Shown here: one piece after another, positions 1 through 8,362 of the stretch
How the letters are laid out: every line of letters begins with the position of its first letter
How positions within the stretch are numbered: position 1 is the first letter of the stretch
Source: Paraburkholderia sp. BCC1884
GTDB taxonomy: Bacteria; Pseudomonadota; Gammaproteobacteria; Burkholderiales; Burkholderiaceae
DNA: 64,000 nt
Reading direction: 5' to 3'
Assembly: GCF_900996225.1 (NCBI RefSeq)
Contig: NZ_CAAJGL010000079.1
Location: 186,001-250,000, forward strand
Translations under genes and position numbers: made by a program
Notes under the pieces: model-generated
Databases searched by the model: none
Seen by the model: the letters and a program-made list of their open reading frames with translations, nothing else
Told to the model about the DNA's origin: nothing

Positions 1-954
1 CTGCCGTTCAGCGTCGCTGAGCGGCCGTGGACCCTTCACCCAGTAATCGCGCCGCAACGATCGGTTGACACAGAAATCGCGCGCGGTCTCTCGCAACGCC
101 GTATCTGCAATGTTCGCTAACAGATCGCGTTGCGCCGGCGTGAGGTTGATCTCGTCAACAAGGTCGCGATAGTCCGCAGATCCTGCATAAGTCAAACCCG
201 CCGCATCGAGCGACGAGGCAACCTGGAGGAAAGACATGGGGTGCCAGTCGCGAGTGAAATACTCATGCGCGAGATAACTCGGGTCGGCTTGGGACAGCGC
301 GTCGACGCGCTCGGCAAGCAGTGGGTTAACCAGCCCGTAGCCCGGTTGCGTCGCAAATACAGCCCGCGCAAAATCGACGGCGGCGCTAATGCGCCTGTGC
401 ATGGGTTCGTCGGAGTCCGGGCGATCGCCCGTTGCGGATACCGGGCCGATCTGAAAATGCCGCTGCATCAGTTCGTGCACGGGCAGCATCGCAGTCCAAC
501 CGGGTTGGGTGTTGTAGCTCAAATACAGCACGCCGCCCGATTTGAGCTTGCGGCCGATGAATTCGACAATCAACGCACGGTTCTCCGGGGAAATCCAGCT
601 CCAGATGCCATGCATACCGATGAAGTCGAAGTCCGGCAAATCGTCTCGCCCGCAGAAATCCGCGAATGACTCGCCGAACAACTGCGCCTGCGATCCGGCA
701 TTGCTCGCGAGTTGCCGTGCGAAGTTGGCGTGCGACAGATTGAAGTCGGTGCCCCACCATTGCGCAGCCGACCCGGCCGCGTGAATATTGACGCTCACAC
801 CCTGGCCAAAGCCCAACTCGCAAGCCGTATGCACGGTCGGCAATACGAGTCCGGCATGGAGCAGAGGAAGTTTCAGGCGTAGCGGATTCAGCTCGTCGCA
901 ATAGCCGAACGTGTACTTGACCTCGTCAATGGAACTCGTTTCCCGCTCACTCAC
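1..954 (-). CDS. SAM-dependent methyltransferase with regulatory domain (C-terminus cut by window edge)
   Basis: Reading the minus strand from a GTG at 954 gives 318 open codons that run off the left edge. The first third holds a class I methyltransferase core: glycine motif I ELGFGQG (about residues 46-52), an acidic residue in GTDFN after strand 2, and the post-motif strand DFDFIGMHG. The segment SGGVLYLSYNTQPGW and the later Arg/Asp-rich stretch ending RRDYWVKG resemble the methyltransferase regulatory domain family (PF10119). The GTG is preceded by AGGA with short spacing and no in-frame ATG lies nearby, so the start is reasonable but not certain. Substrate unknown. It lies on the same strand as the cytochrome c gene, about 150 bases downstream of it. 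Confidence 0.8.
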   Translation of the reverse strand, partial: MSERETSSIDEVKYTFGYCDELNPLRLKLPLLHAGLVLPTVHTACELGFGQGVSVNIHAAGSAAQWWGTDFNLSHANFARQLASNAGSQAQLFGESFADFCGRDDLPDFDFIGMHGIWSWISPENRALIVEFIGRKLKSGGVLYLSYNTQPGWTAMLPVHELMQRHFQIGPVSATGDRPDSDEPMHRRISAAVDFARAVFATQPGYGLVNPLLAERVDALSQADPSYLAHEYFTRDWHPMSFLQVASSLDAAGLTYAGSADYRDLVDEINLTPAQRDLLANIADTALRETARDFCVNRSLRRDYWVKGPRPLSDAERQ

Positions 955-1104
955 GTCCTGGCGCTCGCTCGTTGCACGGGGCCGGTATCGGCCCCGCAGA
1001 TTGTCGAACCGGCTGTCCGGCGATGTCCGACACAATACCGGCGAGTGGTAGGGAAAGCAAAGTTCCTCGATGGGTCTCGAGCCGCGAGCATGGCTCACGC
1101 TTCC

Positions 1105-1440
1105 TTACTTGATTCCCAGAATCCACCGGGCAAACCTCTCTGCATCAGCGGCCGAAATATCATTGGGTGGCATCTGCGCTCCGGTATTCCACTTGCCCGA
1201 ACTTCCCTGCAACATGCTCCTTTCCAGCTTCGCAACTGCATCGGGATCTCCGCGATACCGGTCGGAAATAGCCCTGAACGGCGGCCCAACCCTGGTCGTA
1301 TCGATAGCATGACAAGCCCGGCAGGTCTGTTCACTAGCAGAAACAGACCGCCCCATACTCGCGCCGTCTCCAGGCGCCGCGGCAAAAACTTTCCCGGCAA
1401 AAAAACCACCGATAGCAAGCAGCAAAACCATTCTCTTCAC
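1105..1440 (-). CDS. class I cytochrome c, periplasmic
   Basis: A 111-residue protein starting at GTG 1440, chosen because AGGAG lies 8 bases upstream and because it gives a normal signal peptide (KR, then a hydrophobic stretch ending KVFAAA). A longer open frame reaching 1539 has no such features. One haem c site, CRACH (residues 40-44), and a downstream QMPPN supplying the likely axial Met fit the small monohaem cytochrome c551/c552 class. It is the last gene of a same-strand run after the porin and the LVIVD protein, so it may carry electrons for a periplasmic reaction linked to them. A strong hairpin terminator sits immediately upstream, so its expression may depend on read-through or a local promoter. 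Confidence 0.9.
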   Translation of the reverse strand: MKRMVLLLAIGGFFAGKVFAAAPGDGASMGRSVSASEQTCRACHAIDTTRVGPPFRAISDRYRGDPDAVAKLERSMLQGSSGKWNTGAQMPPNDISAADAERFARWILGIK

Positions 1441-1454
1441 AATTGCACTCCTGT

Positions 1455-1493
1455 AAAAACAAAAAACCCTGCCGACGGCAACCGTCGGCAGGG
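1455..1493 (-). terminator. intrinsic terminator between LVIVD gene and cytochrome c
   Basis: A perfect 12-bp inverted repeat (1467-1478 with 1482-1493, loop of 3) is followed on the minus strand by TTTTTTGTTTTT. This is a textbook rho-independent terminator. It ends only a few bases before the Shine-Dalgarno of the cytochrome gene, so it either separates the two genes or acts as a partial attenuator. Confidence 0.85.
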
Positions 1494-1542
1494 GAAAGCG
1501 CTGCAGCTCAACTGATCGAATACACGCGAAAAATCGCACCGC

Positions 1543-3354
1543 TCACCGAGGCGGCCACGGCTTCGCCGGCGCACCGATCACAGGCTTGCCGAGCAACGGC
1601 GTCGACAACGCATACGCACCGTTCTCCGTGAAGGCCCAGATGATGTTCCGGTCGTACTCGGTATAGATCGCCAGCACACCCTTGCCCAGCGTGTAACTCG
1701 GCAACTCGCTCTCGTCGGCCAACGCCGGCACGAAATACCCGGCGATGGTCGGCTTCTCCGGATTGCGCACGTCGAAAATCTGCACGCCGGCGTTATAGAA
1801 CGAATACGGAATCACACCCTGACGCGAGCCGCCCGGCTGCCCGATCGCGTTCGACCGCTTCGGACCGAAATTGCCGCCACGCTGACAGAAGCTCGTGAAC
1901 GGCGCACCTTCCGGCGGCGTCGGCTGCGGCAGTTTGGCCGCCACCTTCAGATGCGAAGGATCGCGCGCATCGACGACGAAGATGTCCTTATACGGCTCGT
2001 AGCAATCGCGATTCATCGGGTAACCGCTCGTCAGCACGAAGCCGGTGCGCTCGTACTGGCTGACGTCGGCATTGTCGTACTCGGTGCCCGCGAAACTCGG
2101 TGCGGTATTCACATTGCCGAGTACCTTCGGTTTGGCCGGATTCGACAGATCGAACGAGTAGAGACCGAGGCCGCCCATCGCGCCGAACCCGATCTTGCCG
2201 CCTTGTTCCAACGGCTTAGGCAAGAAGATGGGAATGCGCGAACCCATCCACGAAGTACGATTGCCGGCGCGCGGATTCTGCAGATAGGCCTGTTCGTGCG
2301 CTTCATTGCCAAGAATCTGACCCGGCACCGAAATCTGCGAAACGAATTTCGGATTGGCCGGGTCCGACATGTCCCACACCTGATAGCCCGGTGAATACAG
2401 ATAGTTCGGGTATTCGGTCAACCCATAGGTGTCGTCCGGCGCGGCCGACAGGATCATGTACTTGCCGCCGTAGTATTCCGGCGCATCGAGCGAACCGGAA
2501 CCCTGCTGCTGGCCGATCGGCGCATCGGGATGCTTGTAGTCCGTGGTGCGCGTCGCAATCAGCTTCCATTGAGCCGGCAGCGGGCCGTCCATTTCGAAGA
2601 CCTTGAAGCCCTTGAGCGAGTTGTAGTGACGCTGCGCTTCGACCTTGTCCGGTTGCTCGCTCTTGTCGGTCATCAGACCGTATCGGCCGATTTCAAACGA
2701 CGCCACCATGACCGGTTTGCCGAGCTTCCTGCTCCACACGATGGTGGCGCCGCCGAGGTAGTCGTGGACGTTGTTCGGATCGAAATGCTCGGTCGGTCCC
2801 TTCGGCCCCCACGTGCCGCCTTGCGAAAATACCACCTTGCCGTGGGCGGGATCGGTGACGTCCATGATGCGCAGATAGTCGCGATCGTGAATGTAGAGAT
2901 AACGGTGGCCGTCGAAGTCGACGATATTGTTCCAGGCATGGAAGGGCGAATCGACGAGCGGATAGAACGCCAGCACCTTGACGTCTTTCGCATAGCTGTT
3001 CTTGTCCCACGTCGTCATTTCGCCGGGGAAGTGCTGGCCCTTGTGGACTTCAGGCGTCGCCTTCGGCCACACGAACTGGCCGGTCGCCGGGTCCATGCCG
3101 TAGTCGACGCCCGGCTTCAGCGGCACAGGCGGACGATCCGGCGTGAGTCGCAACCACGAAGCGAGATAAGGGTCCTTGACCGCAGGCGTGCCGGGCGTCA
3201 CTTGCGCAGCGGACGCCGACGTCGCAGCCGCGGCCGCGTCCGACGCAGCCGCGACGGACGGCGCAGCTTCGCCGCTCGCGCACGCGGCGGCCGACATGAA
3301 CGCCAGCAGTGCGGCGCTTGCGAGAGTTGATTTCAGATTGCTTGTGCGAAGCAT
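1543..3354 (-). CDS. LVIVD-repeat beta-propeller protein, exported
   Basis: 603 residues, start set by AAGGAGG 7 bases upstream of ATG 3354. The N-terminus is a signal sequence followed by an Ala/Ser-rich linker to about residue 55; a Cys near residue 26 is preceded by Ala rather than Leu, so lipidation is doubtful. Several blades carry the LVIVD-type pattern in which a short hydrophobic strand ends in D-x-x-[DN]-P: RIMDVTDPAHG, VWDMSDPANP, SFDLSNPAKP, IFDVRNPEKP. Proteins with LVIVD repeats (PF08309) are extracytoplasmic beta-propellers of mostly unknown function. It lies 20 bases downstream of a porin gene and upstream of a cytochrome c gene, which suggests an envelope role, perhaps in a periplasmic oxidation. 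No catalytic residues can be assigned. Confidence 0.85.
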   Translation of the reverse strand: MLRTSNLKSTLASAALLAFMSAAACASGEAAPSVAAASDAAAAATSASAAQVTPGTPAVKDPYLASWLRLTPDRPPVPLKPGVDYGMDPATGQFVWPKATPEVHKGQHFPGEMTTWDKNSYAKDVKVLAFYPLVDSPFHAWNNIVDFDGHRYLYIHDRDYLRIMDVTDPAHGKVVFSQGGTWGPKGPTEHFDPNNVHDYLGGATIVWSRKLGKPVMVASFEIGRYGLMTDKSEQPDKVEAQRHYNSLKGFKVFEMDGPLPAQWKLIATRTTDYKHPDAPIGQQQGSGSLDAPEYYGGKYMILSAAPDDTYGLTEYPNYLYSPGYQVWDMSDPANPKFVSQISVPGQILGNEAHEQAYLQNPRAGNRTSWMGSRIPIFLPKPLEQGGKIGFGAMGGLGLYSFDLSNPAKPKVLGNVNTAPSFAGTEYDNADVSQYERTGFVLTSGYPMNRDCYEPYKDIFVVDARDPSHLKVAAKLPQPTPPEGAPFTSFCQRGGNFGPKRSNAIGQPGGSRQGVIPYSFYNAGVQIFDVRNPEKPTIAGYFVPALADESELPSYTLGKGVLAIYTEYDRNIIWAFTENGAYALSTPLLGKPVIGAPAKPWPPR

Positions 3355-3374
3355 GGGCTTCCTCCTTGTTATAT

Positions 3375-4415
3375 TTAAAACGCGTGGCGGATACCGAACT
3401 GGAAGCCGCTCGGATTCTGCCCTGCGTTGGGATAGACCTGGAACGTCACCGGATAGGCGACCGGCACATCGTGCTGGCTCTTCACGTGCGCGAAAGTGGC
3501 ATACAGGTCGGTCCGTTTCGACAGACCGTGCAGATAGCCGATCACGCCGCCGGTGGCGCTGGAGATGCTTTTGTTGTTGTCGTCATGACGATGCACCACG
3601 CTGACATACACGCGATTGCGCCCGTCGATATTCCAGCGCGCGCCGACCTGCGCATCCCAGCCTTGCGAGTTGAAGGCGACGTACGGCGGATACGCGTAGT
3701 AGCCGTTGTACGTGTGATAGATCAAGGTCGGCTCGAAGCCGCCGAACTTGTAGACGGCCGCGAAGTAGTTGTCGCGCGAGGAGTGGATCTGCGAGGCTCT
3801 GAAGATGTCCCGCGTGTACTGCAACTCGCTCACGGCGCCGATAAAAATCGGACCGTGGCGGTAGTCGAGGCTCGTGCTCACGAAGCGTCCCGCGCGCGTG
3901 CTGTCGCCCACGCCGGTCGTCGCCATGATGCGGCCGGTGAAGCCGTAGAAAGTCGGCGTCTTGTACTGGATCGCGTTGTCCACCCGATACGACGCGTAGA
4001 AGAACTCCATGTTGTTGACCATACTGAAGTCGGCCGCCCAACTCGGATCGGCGTAGCCCGCAATCCAGTACGACGGGGTGAACTGGCGGCCCATCGTCAC
4101 TTCACCCCAGTTGCCCTTGAGGCCGACGAACGACTGGCGAAATTGCGCCGACTGCACACCGGTGTTCGCGGAGAACATCGGCTCGATGGTGAACACGGCC
4201 TTGTTGCCGCCGCCCAGGTCTTCCACCCCGCTCATGTTGAAGCGCGAGTTATTCAGGCCGCCGCTCGACATGCGCGTGACGTTGCCGCCGGAGCCGGAAG
4301 AAATCAGATGTTCGATATTCAGGTCGACATAACCGGACAGCCAGATGGCCGACTGAGCATGCGCCCCGGCGCATGCGAGCATGAGGGCGCCTGACACGAG
4401 AGTCTTCTTTTTCAT
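3375..4415 (-). CDS. Gram-negative porin, OmpC/OpcP type
   Basis: 346 residues with a standard signal peptide (MKKKTLVSGALMLACAGAHA) and a mature start followed by the porin strand pattern LSGYVDLNIEH. Alternating aromatic and glycine-rich strands run throughout, and the protein ends in RHAF, with the C-terminal Phe needed for outer-membrane insertion. Length and ends fit trimeric general porins of beta-proteobacteria (PF13609). GGAGA precedes ATG 4415. It leads a same-strand group with the LVIVD protein and cytochrome c. A GTATAC palindrome about 90 bases upstream is shared with the catabolic genes at 5743-14695, so it may be the uptake pore for that pathway. Confidence 0.93.
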   Translation of the reverse strand: MKKKTLVSGALMLACAGAHAQSAIWLSGYVDLNIEHLISSGSGGNVTRMSSGGLNNSRFNMSGVEDLGGGNKAVFTIEPMFSANTGVQSAQFRQSFVGLKGNWGEVTMGRQFTPSYWIAGYADPSWAADFSMVNNMEFFYASYRVDNAIQYKTPTFYGFTGRIMATTGVGDSTRAGRFVSTSLDYRHGPIFIGAVSELQYTRDIFRASQIHSSRDNYFAAVYKFGGFEPTLIYHTYNGYYAYPPYVAFNSQGWDAQVGARWNIDGRNRVYVSVVHRHDDNNKSISSATGGVIGYLHGLSKRTDLYATFAHVKSQHDVPVAYPVTFQVYPNAGQNPSGFQFGIRHAF

Positions 4416-4502
4416 TCAATCTCCAAACCAATCGTCGTTTTTTTCGTGTTGTAGAGAGTGCCGTCGTCGCGCTCGACAGCCGCGGTTGCATCCTGTTATG
4501 TC

Positions 4503-4571
4503 GTGTATACACAAACTGGAAAAAATTATACCCACGGCAAAATTTGGATTCCGAGCTTTATTTTTTTATAC
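4503..4571. promoter_or_regulatory. GTATAC palindrome and related half-sites upstream of the porin operon
   Basis: GTGTATACAC at 4503-4512 is a perfect 10-bp palindrome. Related TTATAC elements occur at 4526-4531 and 4566-4571, 40 bases apart. The same GTATAC core recurs at 7220, 7240, 10211 and 10251. It fits the TGTATACA-like operators bound by FCD-type GntR regulators, and such a regulator is encoded at 9406-10065. Binding is inferred. Confidence 0.6.
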
Positions 4572-4618
4572 AAAACAGCGGTTTGGTTATAGCGGGTTGA
4601 CCCGAATGGCATCGCGCG

Positions 4619-5644
4619 TCAAAACAGATGCCGGATTCCGGCTGCATAGGTCATCGCGGTGCCGTAACCGGAGAGCCGGTCGTAGACACTCAACAGGTAG
4701 AGATCGGTGCGTTTGGACAGGAAGTAGTCGAGCCCGGCGGAGCCGGTATTGCGCCCGCTGACGACGTTTTTCGGCGCGCTGCGGCGCGTGTAAGCCCATT
4801 CGGCGAGGGCCGTGAGTTGCGAGCTGAGTGGCACGGAAAAGCCGGTTTCGACGGTGTGCGCGCCGACACCGCTCGAATCGGTGCGCAGTCCTTGCAATGC
4901 GCCGTACACCTTGAACAGCGAAAAATCGTATGCGCCGCCGACGACGTACGCGTTCTGTGTCGGCGATGCCACACCGGCCACTACGCGTGTGCGTTGCACG
5001 GCTGCGACAGCGGTGAGCGAACCGCTTGCGTAGGTGGTCGATAACGCCGCGTTGTAGACGCCGTTCGAGCCGGCGATACCACCTGGCGCATACACGGCCG
5101 ACGCGGTCAGTCCATTCAGATTGGGGCTCGTGTACTGGATGCCGTTGTTCCACACGGTGTCGCCCGCGAGACTGCCGCCATAGGGCGCGGTGAAACTCTG
5201 CATCACTAGCGGCGAGAACAGGATCGAGGCCTGAAACGGATTCGCTATCTGTTCGGCGAGATAGAGCAGGTTGGTGTGCCGGCCGAGCGTCACGCGGCCA
5301 AACGGGCCGGCAACACCGACATAGCTATTGCGCCCGAAGAACGGATCGGCGGACGTGCGGCCGATGCCGCCGTTGGTCGGCTGGAAGAAACTCTCGAGCA
5401 CGGCGATCGCCCGATAGCCCGCGCCGAGTTCTTCATTGACGCGGATGCCCCAGTAGGGGGCGGTGAGCCCCGGACTCTGCCCGGCAATTGCGGCGGGCGG
5501 GCCGTTGCTGCGTTTGCTGCTGGCGATATCAAGGCCGACGAGTCCGTACAGCGTGACAGACGTTTGCGCATGCGCGACGCGGGACGCCATGCCCCACGTG
5601 GATGCGCAAATCAGCGCGAGCGCGCCCAACGAGCGAACGTTCAT
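4619..5644 (-). CDS. second Gram-negative porin
   Basis: 341 residues with a signal peptide ending around SRVAHAQ, then SVTLYGLVGLDIA, the usual first strand of burkholderial porins. The C-terminus is AGIRHLF, again with terminal Phe. Sequence and loops differ clearly from the neighbouring porin at 3375-4415, so this is a paralogue and not a recent duplicate. It lies between the first porin's promoter region and the hydroxyacid dehydrogenase gene, all on the minus strand. Outer-membrane diffusion channel; solute unknown. Confidence 0.93.
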   Translation of the reverse strand: MNVRSLGALALICASTWGMASRVAHAQTSVTLYGLVGLDIASSKRSNGPPAAIAGQSPGLTAPYWGIRVNEELGAGYRAIAVLESFFQPTNGGIGRTSADPFFGRNSYVGVAGPFGRVTLGRHTNLLYLAEQIANPFQASILFSPLVMQSFTAPYGGSLAGDTVWNNGIQYTSPNLNGLTASAVYAPGGIAGSNGVYNAALSTTYASGSLTAVAAVQRTRVVAGVASPTQNAYVVGGAYDFSLFKVYGALQGLRTDSSGVGAHTVETGFSVPLSSQLTALAEWAYTRRSAPKNVVSGRNTGSAGLDYFLSKRTDLYLLSVYDRLSGYGTAMTYAAGIRHLF

Positions 5645-5677
5645 GGCGAGACCTCTTGTGCGGTTTGGGAGCGACGG

Positions 5678-5705
5678 GAATGACGAATGGCGAATGACGA
5701 ATGGC
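5678..5705. repeat. 14-bp perfect tandem duplication
   Basis: GAATGACGAATGGC occurs twice head to tail (5678-5691 and 5692-5705) in the gap between the second porin and the hydroxyacid dehydrogenase. Only two copies are present and no function is evident. Confidence 0.9.
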
Positions 5706-5742
5706 GCAGCGCCTCGCTGGCGGCGCGTTGCAGCGCCGTGTT

Positions 5743-6702
5743 TCAGGCCGTGAGCACTTTGAATTCGACCGGCGCGTGCGCGAAGTGCTGGGACAGACTC
5801 GCGAGCAACGCGTCGCGCTGGGCGATCCAGGAAGCCGGCGAGCGTCCGGCGATGTGCGGCGTGACGAGTACGCCGGGATGCTCGAGTAACGCGCTCGGTA
5901 CTTCGGGTTCGGTGTCGATCACATCGAGCCCCGCGCCGGCGATCGCGCCGTCGGCCAGCGCGTCGATGAGCGCTTGCGTGTCGAGCACCGAGCCGCGCGA
6001 CACGTTCACGACGTAGCCGTCCGCGCCGAGTGCGCGAAGCACATCGCGATCGATCAGGTGGCGGGTTGCCGGGCCGCCGTTGCAGGCGATCACCAGAAAG
6101 TCGCTGGCGGAGGCGAGTTCGACGGCGCTCGCGTAGTAACGGCCCGGCGCATCGGCATGCGGCTGGCGGCCGTGATAGCCGAGCGTCACATCGAAACCTT
6201 GCGCGCGTGCCGCGATCAACCTGCCGATGCGGCCCATGCCGACGATCCCCAGCCGCGCCCCGCTCAGCGTGTGCCGCTCGGCGCGCGAGGTGTGCCAGCG
6301 GCCCGCGCGCACCGCTTCGGTGAGCGGCGCATAGCCGCGTGCGAGCGCCAGCAGCAGACCCATCGCGTGATCGGCGACGGTCGCCGCGTTTGCGCCCGGT
6401 GCATGCGTGACCACGATGCTGCGTCGCATCGCTGCAGTGACATCGACATTCTCATAGCCCGCGCCGAATGCGCAGACGATCTCGAGCGCGGGCAGCGCGG
6501 CCATCTGCGCATCGGATAAACCGGTCGAGCCGTTGGTCACCACCGCGCGTATCGCCGCCGCGTCGAACTGCAGGTGCAACGCCTCCGCATCCACGCCGTC
6601 GGGATGGTAATGCAGCGTGTAATCGCGCCGCAGTGCCGCGAGTGTCGCGTCGGGCAGTGCGATCAGCGCGAGCACGTGGATGCCGCTCACCGCCGCGCTC
6701 AC
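5743..6702 (-). CDS. D-isomer-specific 2-hydroxyacid dehydrogenase
   Basis: 319 residues from a GTG start that overlaps the stop of the upstream VOC gene (GTGA), indicating translational coupling. The dinucleotide fold motif GMGRIG lies near residue 155. The catalytic triad of this family is visible: Arg in NVSRGS, Glu in DTEPEVP and His in TPHIAGRS. These enzymes reduce glyoxylate, hydroxypyruvate or longer 2-keto acids to D-2-hydroxy acids, or the reverse, with NAD(P)H. In this cluster it probably handles a keto acid or hydroxy acid released by the lyase or the FAH-family enzyme; the exact substrate cannot be read from sequence. Confidence 0.92.
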   Translation of the reverse strand: MSAAVSGIHVLALIALPDATLAALRRDYTLHYHPDGVDAEALHLQFDAAAIRAVVTNGSTGLSDAQMAALPALEIVCAFGAGYENVDVTAAMRRSIVVTHAPGANAATVADHAMGLLLALARGYAPLTEAVRAGRWHTSRAERHTLSGARLGIVGMGRIGRLIAARAQGFDVTLGYHGRQPHADAPGRYYASAVELASASDFLVIACNGGPATRHLIDRDVLRALGADGYVVNVSRGSVLDTQALIDALADGAIAGAGLDVIDTEPEVPSALLEHPGVLVTPHIAGRSPASWIAQRDALLASLSQHFAHAPVEFKVLTA

Positions 6703-7127
6703 GACTGCGGATCGGAAGATTGTTCGGCGGGCGCGACTTCCTTTACCGCACCTTTCCAGCCGTTTTCGGTGATGTCGAACACCGTGCCGTCGGGCATGCG
6801 GTACTTCACTTCGTAGAACACGTTCGGGTCTTTCTCATGGCGTCCCGTCAGATAGGTACCGCCGGCGGCGACCACGCGTGCCGCCGTGTCGTCGACGCTA
6901 TCCACCCACATGCCGAAGTGGATCACGCCGCGCACGTCCTTCAGACCGGCGTACCCCGGCACGGTCTCGTCCCTGAAGTTGAGCAGCGCCACGTTCATCG
7001 TGCCGTCCGTCATATAGATGCCGCGCATCGCATTGCCGGCGCGGCGCATGCCGAACGCCTGCTCGAAGAATTGCGCGGCGGCTTCCGGGTCTTCGACCGA
7101 CAGCGCGATGTGGCGGAGCTTGTCCAT
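6699..7127 (-). CDS. VOC/glyoxalase-fold protein
   Basis: 142 residues from ATG 7127, preceded by AAGGA; the longer open frame up to 7445 crosses the operator region and lacks coding character. A single vicinal-oxygen-chelate domain: HIALSVEDP at the start (metal-binding His 6), HFGMWVDSVDD in the middle, and DGTVFDITENG near the end. This fold covers glyoxalases, extradiol dioxygenases, isomerases and epimerases. The stop overlaps the start of the hydroxyacid dehydrogenase, so the two are cotranscribed. Divergent from the hydrolase at 7333, with a three-site operator between them. Confidence 0.85.
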   Translation of the reverse strand: MDKLRHIALSVEDPEAAAQFFEQAFGMRRAGNAMRGIYMTDGTMNVALLNFRDETVPGYAGLKDVRGVIHFGMWVDSVDDTAARVVAAGGTYLTGRHEKDPNVFYEVKYRMPDGTVFDITENGWKGAVKEVAPAEQSSDPQS

Positions 7128-7218
7128 GAGTTGTCCTTGGGTTGTCCTGACGATGATTCGCCTATGGGCGAGAGAGGGTTGTCGTGACTGTGAATCAAGT
7201 GTGTCCGCAACTTCACCA

Positions 7219-7266
7219 GGTATACTACGGATAACAAATGTATACACAAAAACAATTTGATATACC
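7219..7266. promoter_or_regulatory. symmetric three-site GTATAC operator between divergent operons
   Basis: GTATAC is found at 7220-7225 and 7240-7245, and ATATAC at 7260-7265, exactly 20 bases apart (about two helical turns). GGTATA at 7219 and TATACC at 7261 are mirror images about the centre of the middle site. The array lies between the VOC gene (start 7127, minus) and the hydrolase (start 7333, plus). This layout suits cooperative binding of a dimeric repressor on one DNA face. The FCD-GntR protein at 9406-10065 is the obvious candidate. Confidence 0.7.
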
Positions 7267-7332
7267 AGGATGGTCTTCATACGCTGGCGGAGGCCGGCCG
7301 CGCTGAATCGCTGCGACGTATGAGGATCACCG

Positions 7333-8301
7333 ATGCACACCTTGCAGGAACCGTTGGGCAGTTTGTCCGCCATGCTCAGGGCGCGCTTTGCGCAGATCGG
7401 GCCGGTGTGGGCGAGCGATATCAACCTGCATCGCGATCTGGTCATCGACGCGTATTCGCCGTTGCTGGCCGCCGCGCGGGAGGCGGGCGAGTCGTTCGAA
7501 GCGGCGCGCGATATCGCCTACGGCGACCATGAACGTCAACGTCTCGATGTATTCGCTTCTGAAGCGACACGGCGCGAAGGCGATGCCGATGTGGTGCTGT
7601 TCGTGCACGGCGGCGCTTTTCTGCGCGGCAGCAAGAGCTTTAACGGACTGATCTACGACAACGTGTCGCGCTGGTTCGCGCGGCAGGGCTGCGTGGCGCT
7701 GAACGTCGAGTACCGGCTCGCGCCCGCTGCGGCTTATCCCGCAGGCGCCGACGATGTCGCTGCCGCCCTGGCCTGGGCGTATGCGCACGTTGCCGGATTC
7801 GGTGGCAATCCGCGCAGGATCTTTCTGGTCGGTCATTCGGCCGGCGGCGCGCATGTCGCCAGTTATCTATGCGATCCACTCTTTGCCGAGTTGCGTGAAA
7901 GCGCCGCGGCGGTCGCGGGCGCAGTGCTGATCAGTGCGCGACTCGTGGCCGATGTATTACCCGACAACCCCAACGCTCCCGGCGTACGCGCCTATTTCGG
8001 CGCGGACGAATCGCGCTATGCCGCGCGTTCGCCATTCACTCACGCGAGCCACTTCGACACGCCGCTGATGGTGGTGGTCGCCGAATACGAGAACCCCTAT
8101 CTCGACGCCTACGGTGCGGCGTTTTTCGAGCGCGTGTTGCTGGCGCGGCGACGCACCGGCGCCGCGCGTGCGCCGCGCGCGCCGCGCTTCATGCAGATGC
8201 TGCGGCACAACCATACGTCGGTGGTCGCGCATTTCGATTCAGGCGAGACGTTATTGGGCGACGCGATGCTGGATTTCTTCGGCGCGTCTTCGGCCATGTA
8301 A
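7333..8301 (+). CDS. alpha/beta hydrolase (esterase or amidase type)
   Basis: 322 residues. The oxyanion-hole motif HGGAFLRG (about residue 93) and nucleophile elbow GHSAGG (about residue 175) place it in the hormone-sensitive-lipase/kynurenine-formamidase-like esterases. A C-terminal HNHTSVV offers the catalytic His. No signal peptide, so cytoplasmic. It opens the plus-strand pair with the DHDPS-type lyase, facing away from the VOC/hydroxyacid dehydrogenase pair across the GTATAC array. It probably hydrolyses an ester, lactone or amide intermediate of the pathway; the substrate is unknown. Confidence 0.88.
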   Translation: MHTLQEPLGSLSAMLRARFAQIGPVWASDINLHRDLVIDAYSPLLAAAREAGESFEAARDIAYGDHERQRLDVFASEATRREGDADVVLFVHGGAFLRGSKSFNGLIYDNVSRWFARQGCVALNVEYRLAPAAAYPAGADDVAAALAWAYAHVAGFGGNPRRIFLVGHSAGGAHVASYLCDPLFAELRESAAAVAGAVLISARLVADVLPDNPNAPGVRAYFGADESRYAARSPFTHASHFDTPLMVVVAEYENPYLDAYGAAFFERVLLARRRTGAARAPRAPRFMQMLRHNHTSVVAHFDSGETLLGDAMLDFFGASSAM

Positions 8302-8362
8302 TCGGGCCGTGCGGGCGTCCCGTCCATTCGCTTTTGTCCGCATCATCTACAAGGAGATTCGC

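Noticed and set aside
977..996. 7-bp perfect hairpin between the cytochrome c and methyltransferase genes
   Set aside because: No T-run follows on either strand and it lies close to the methyltransferase start, so calling it a terminator is not supported.
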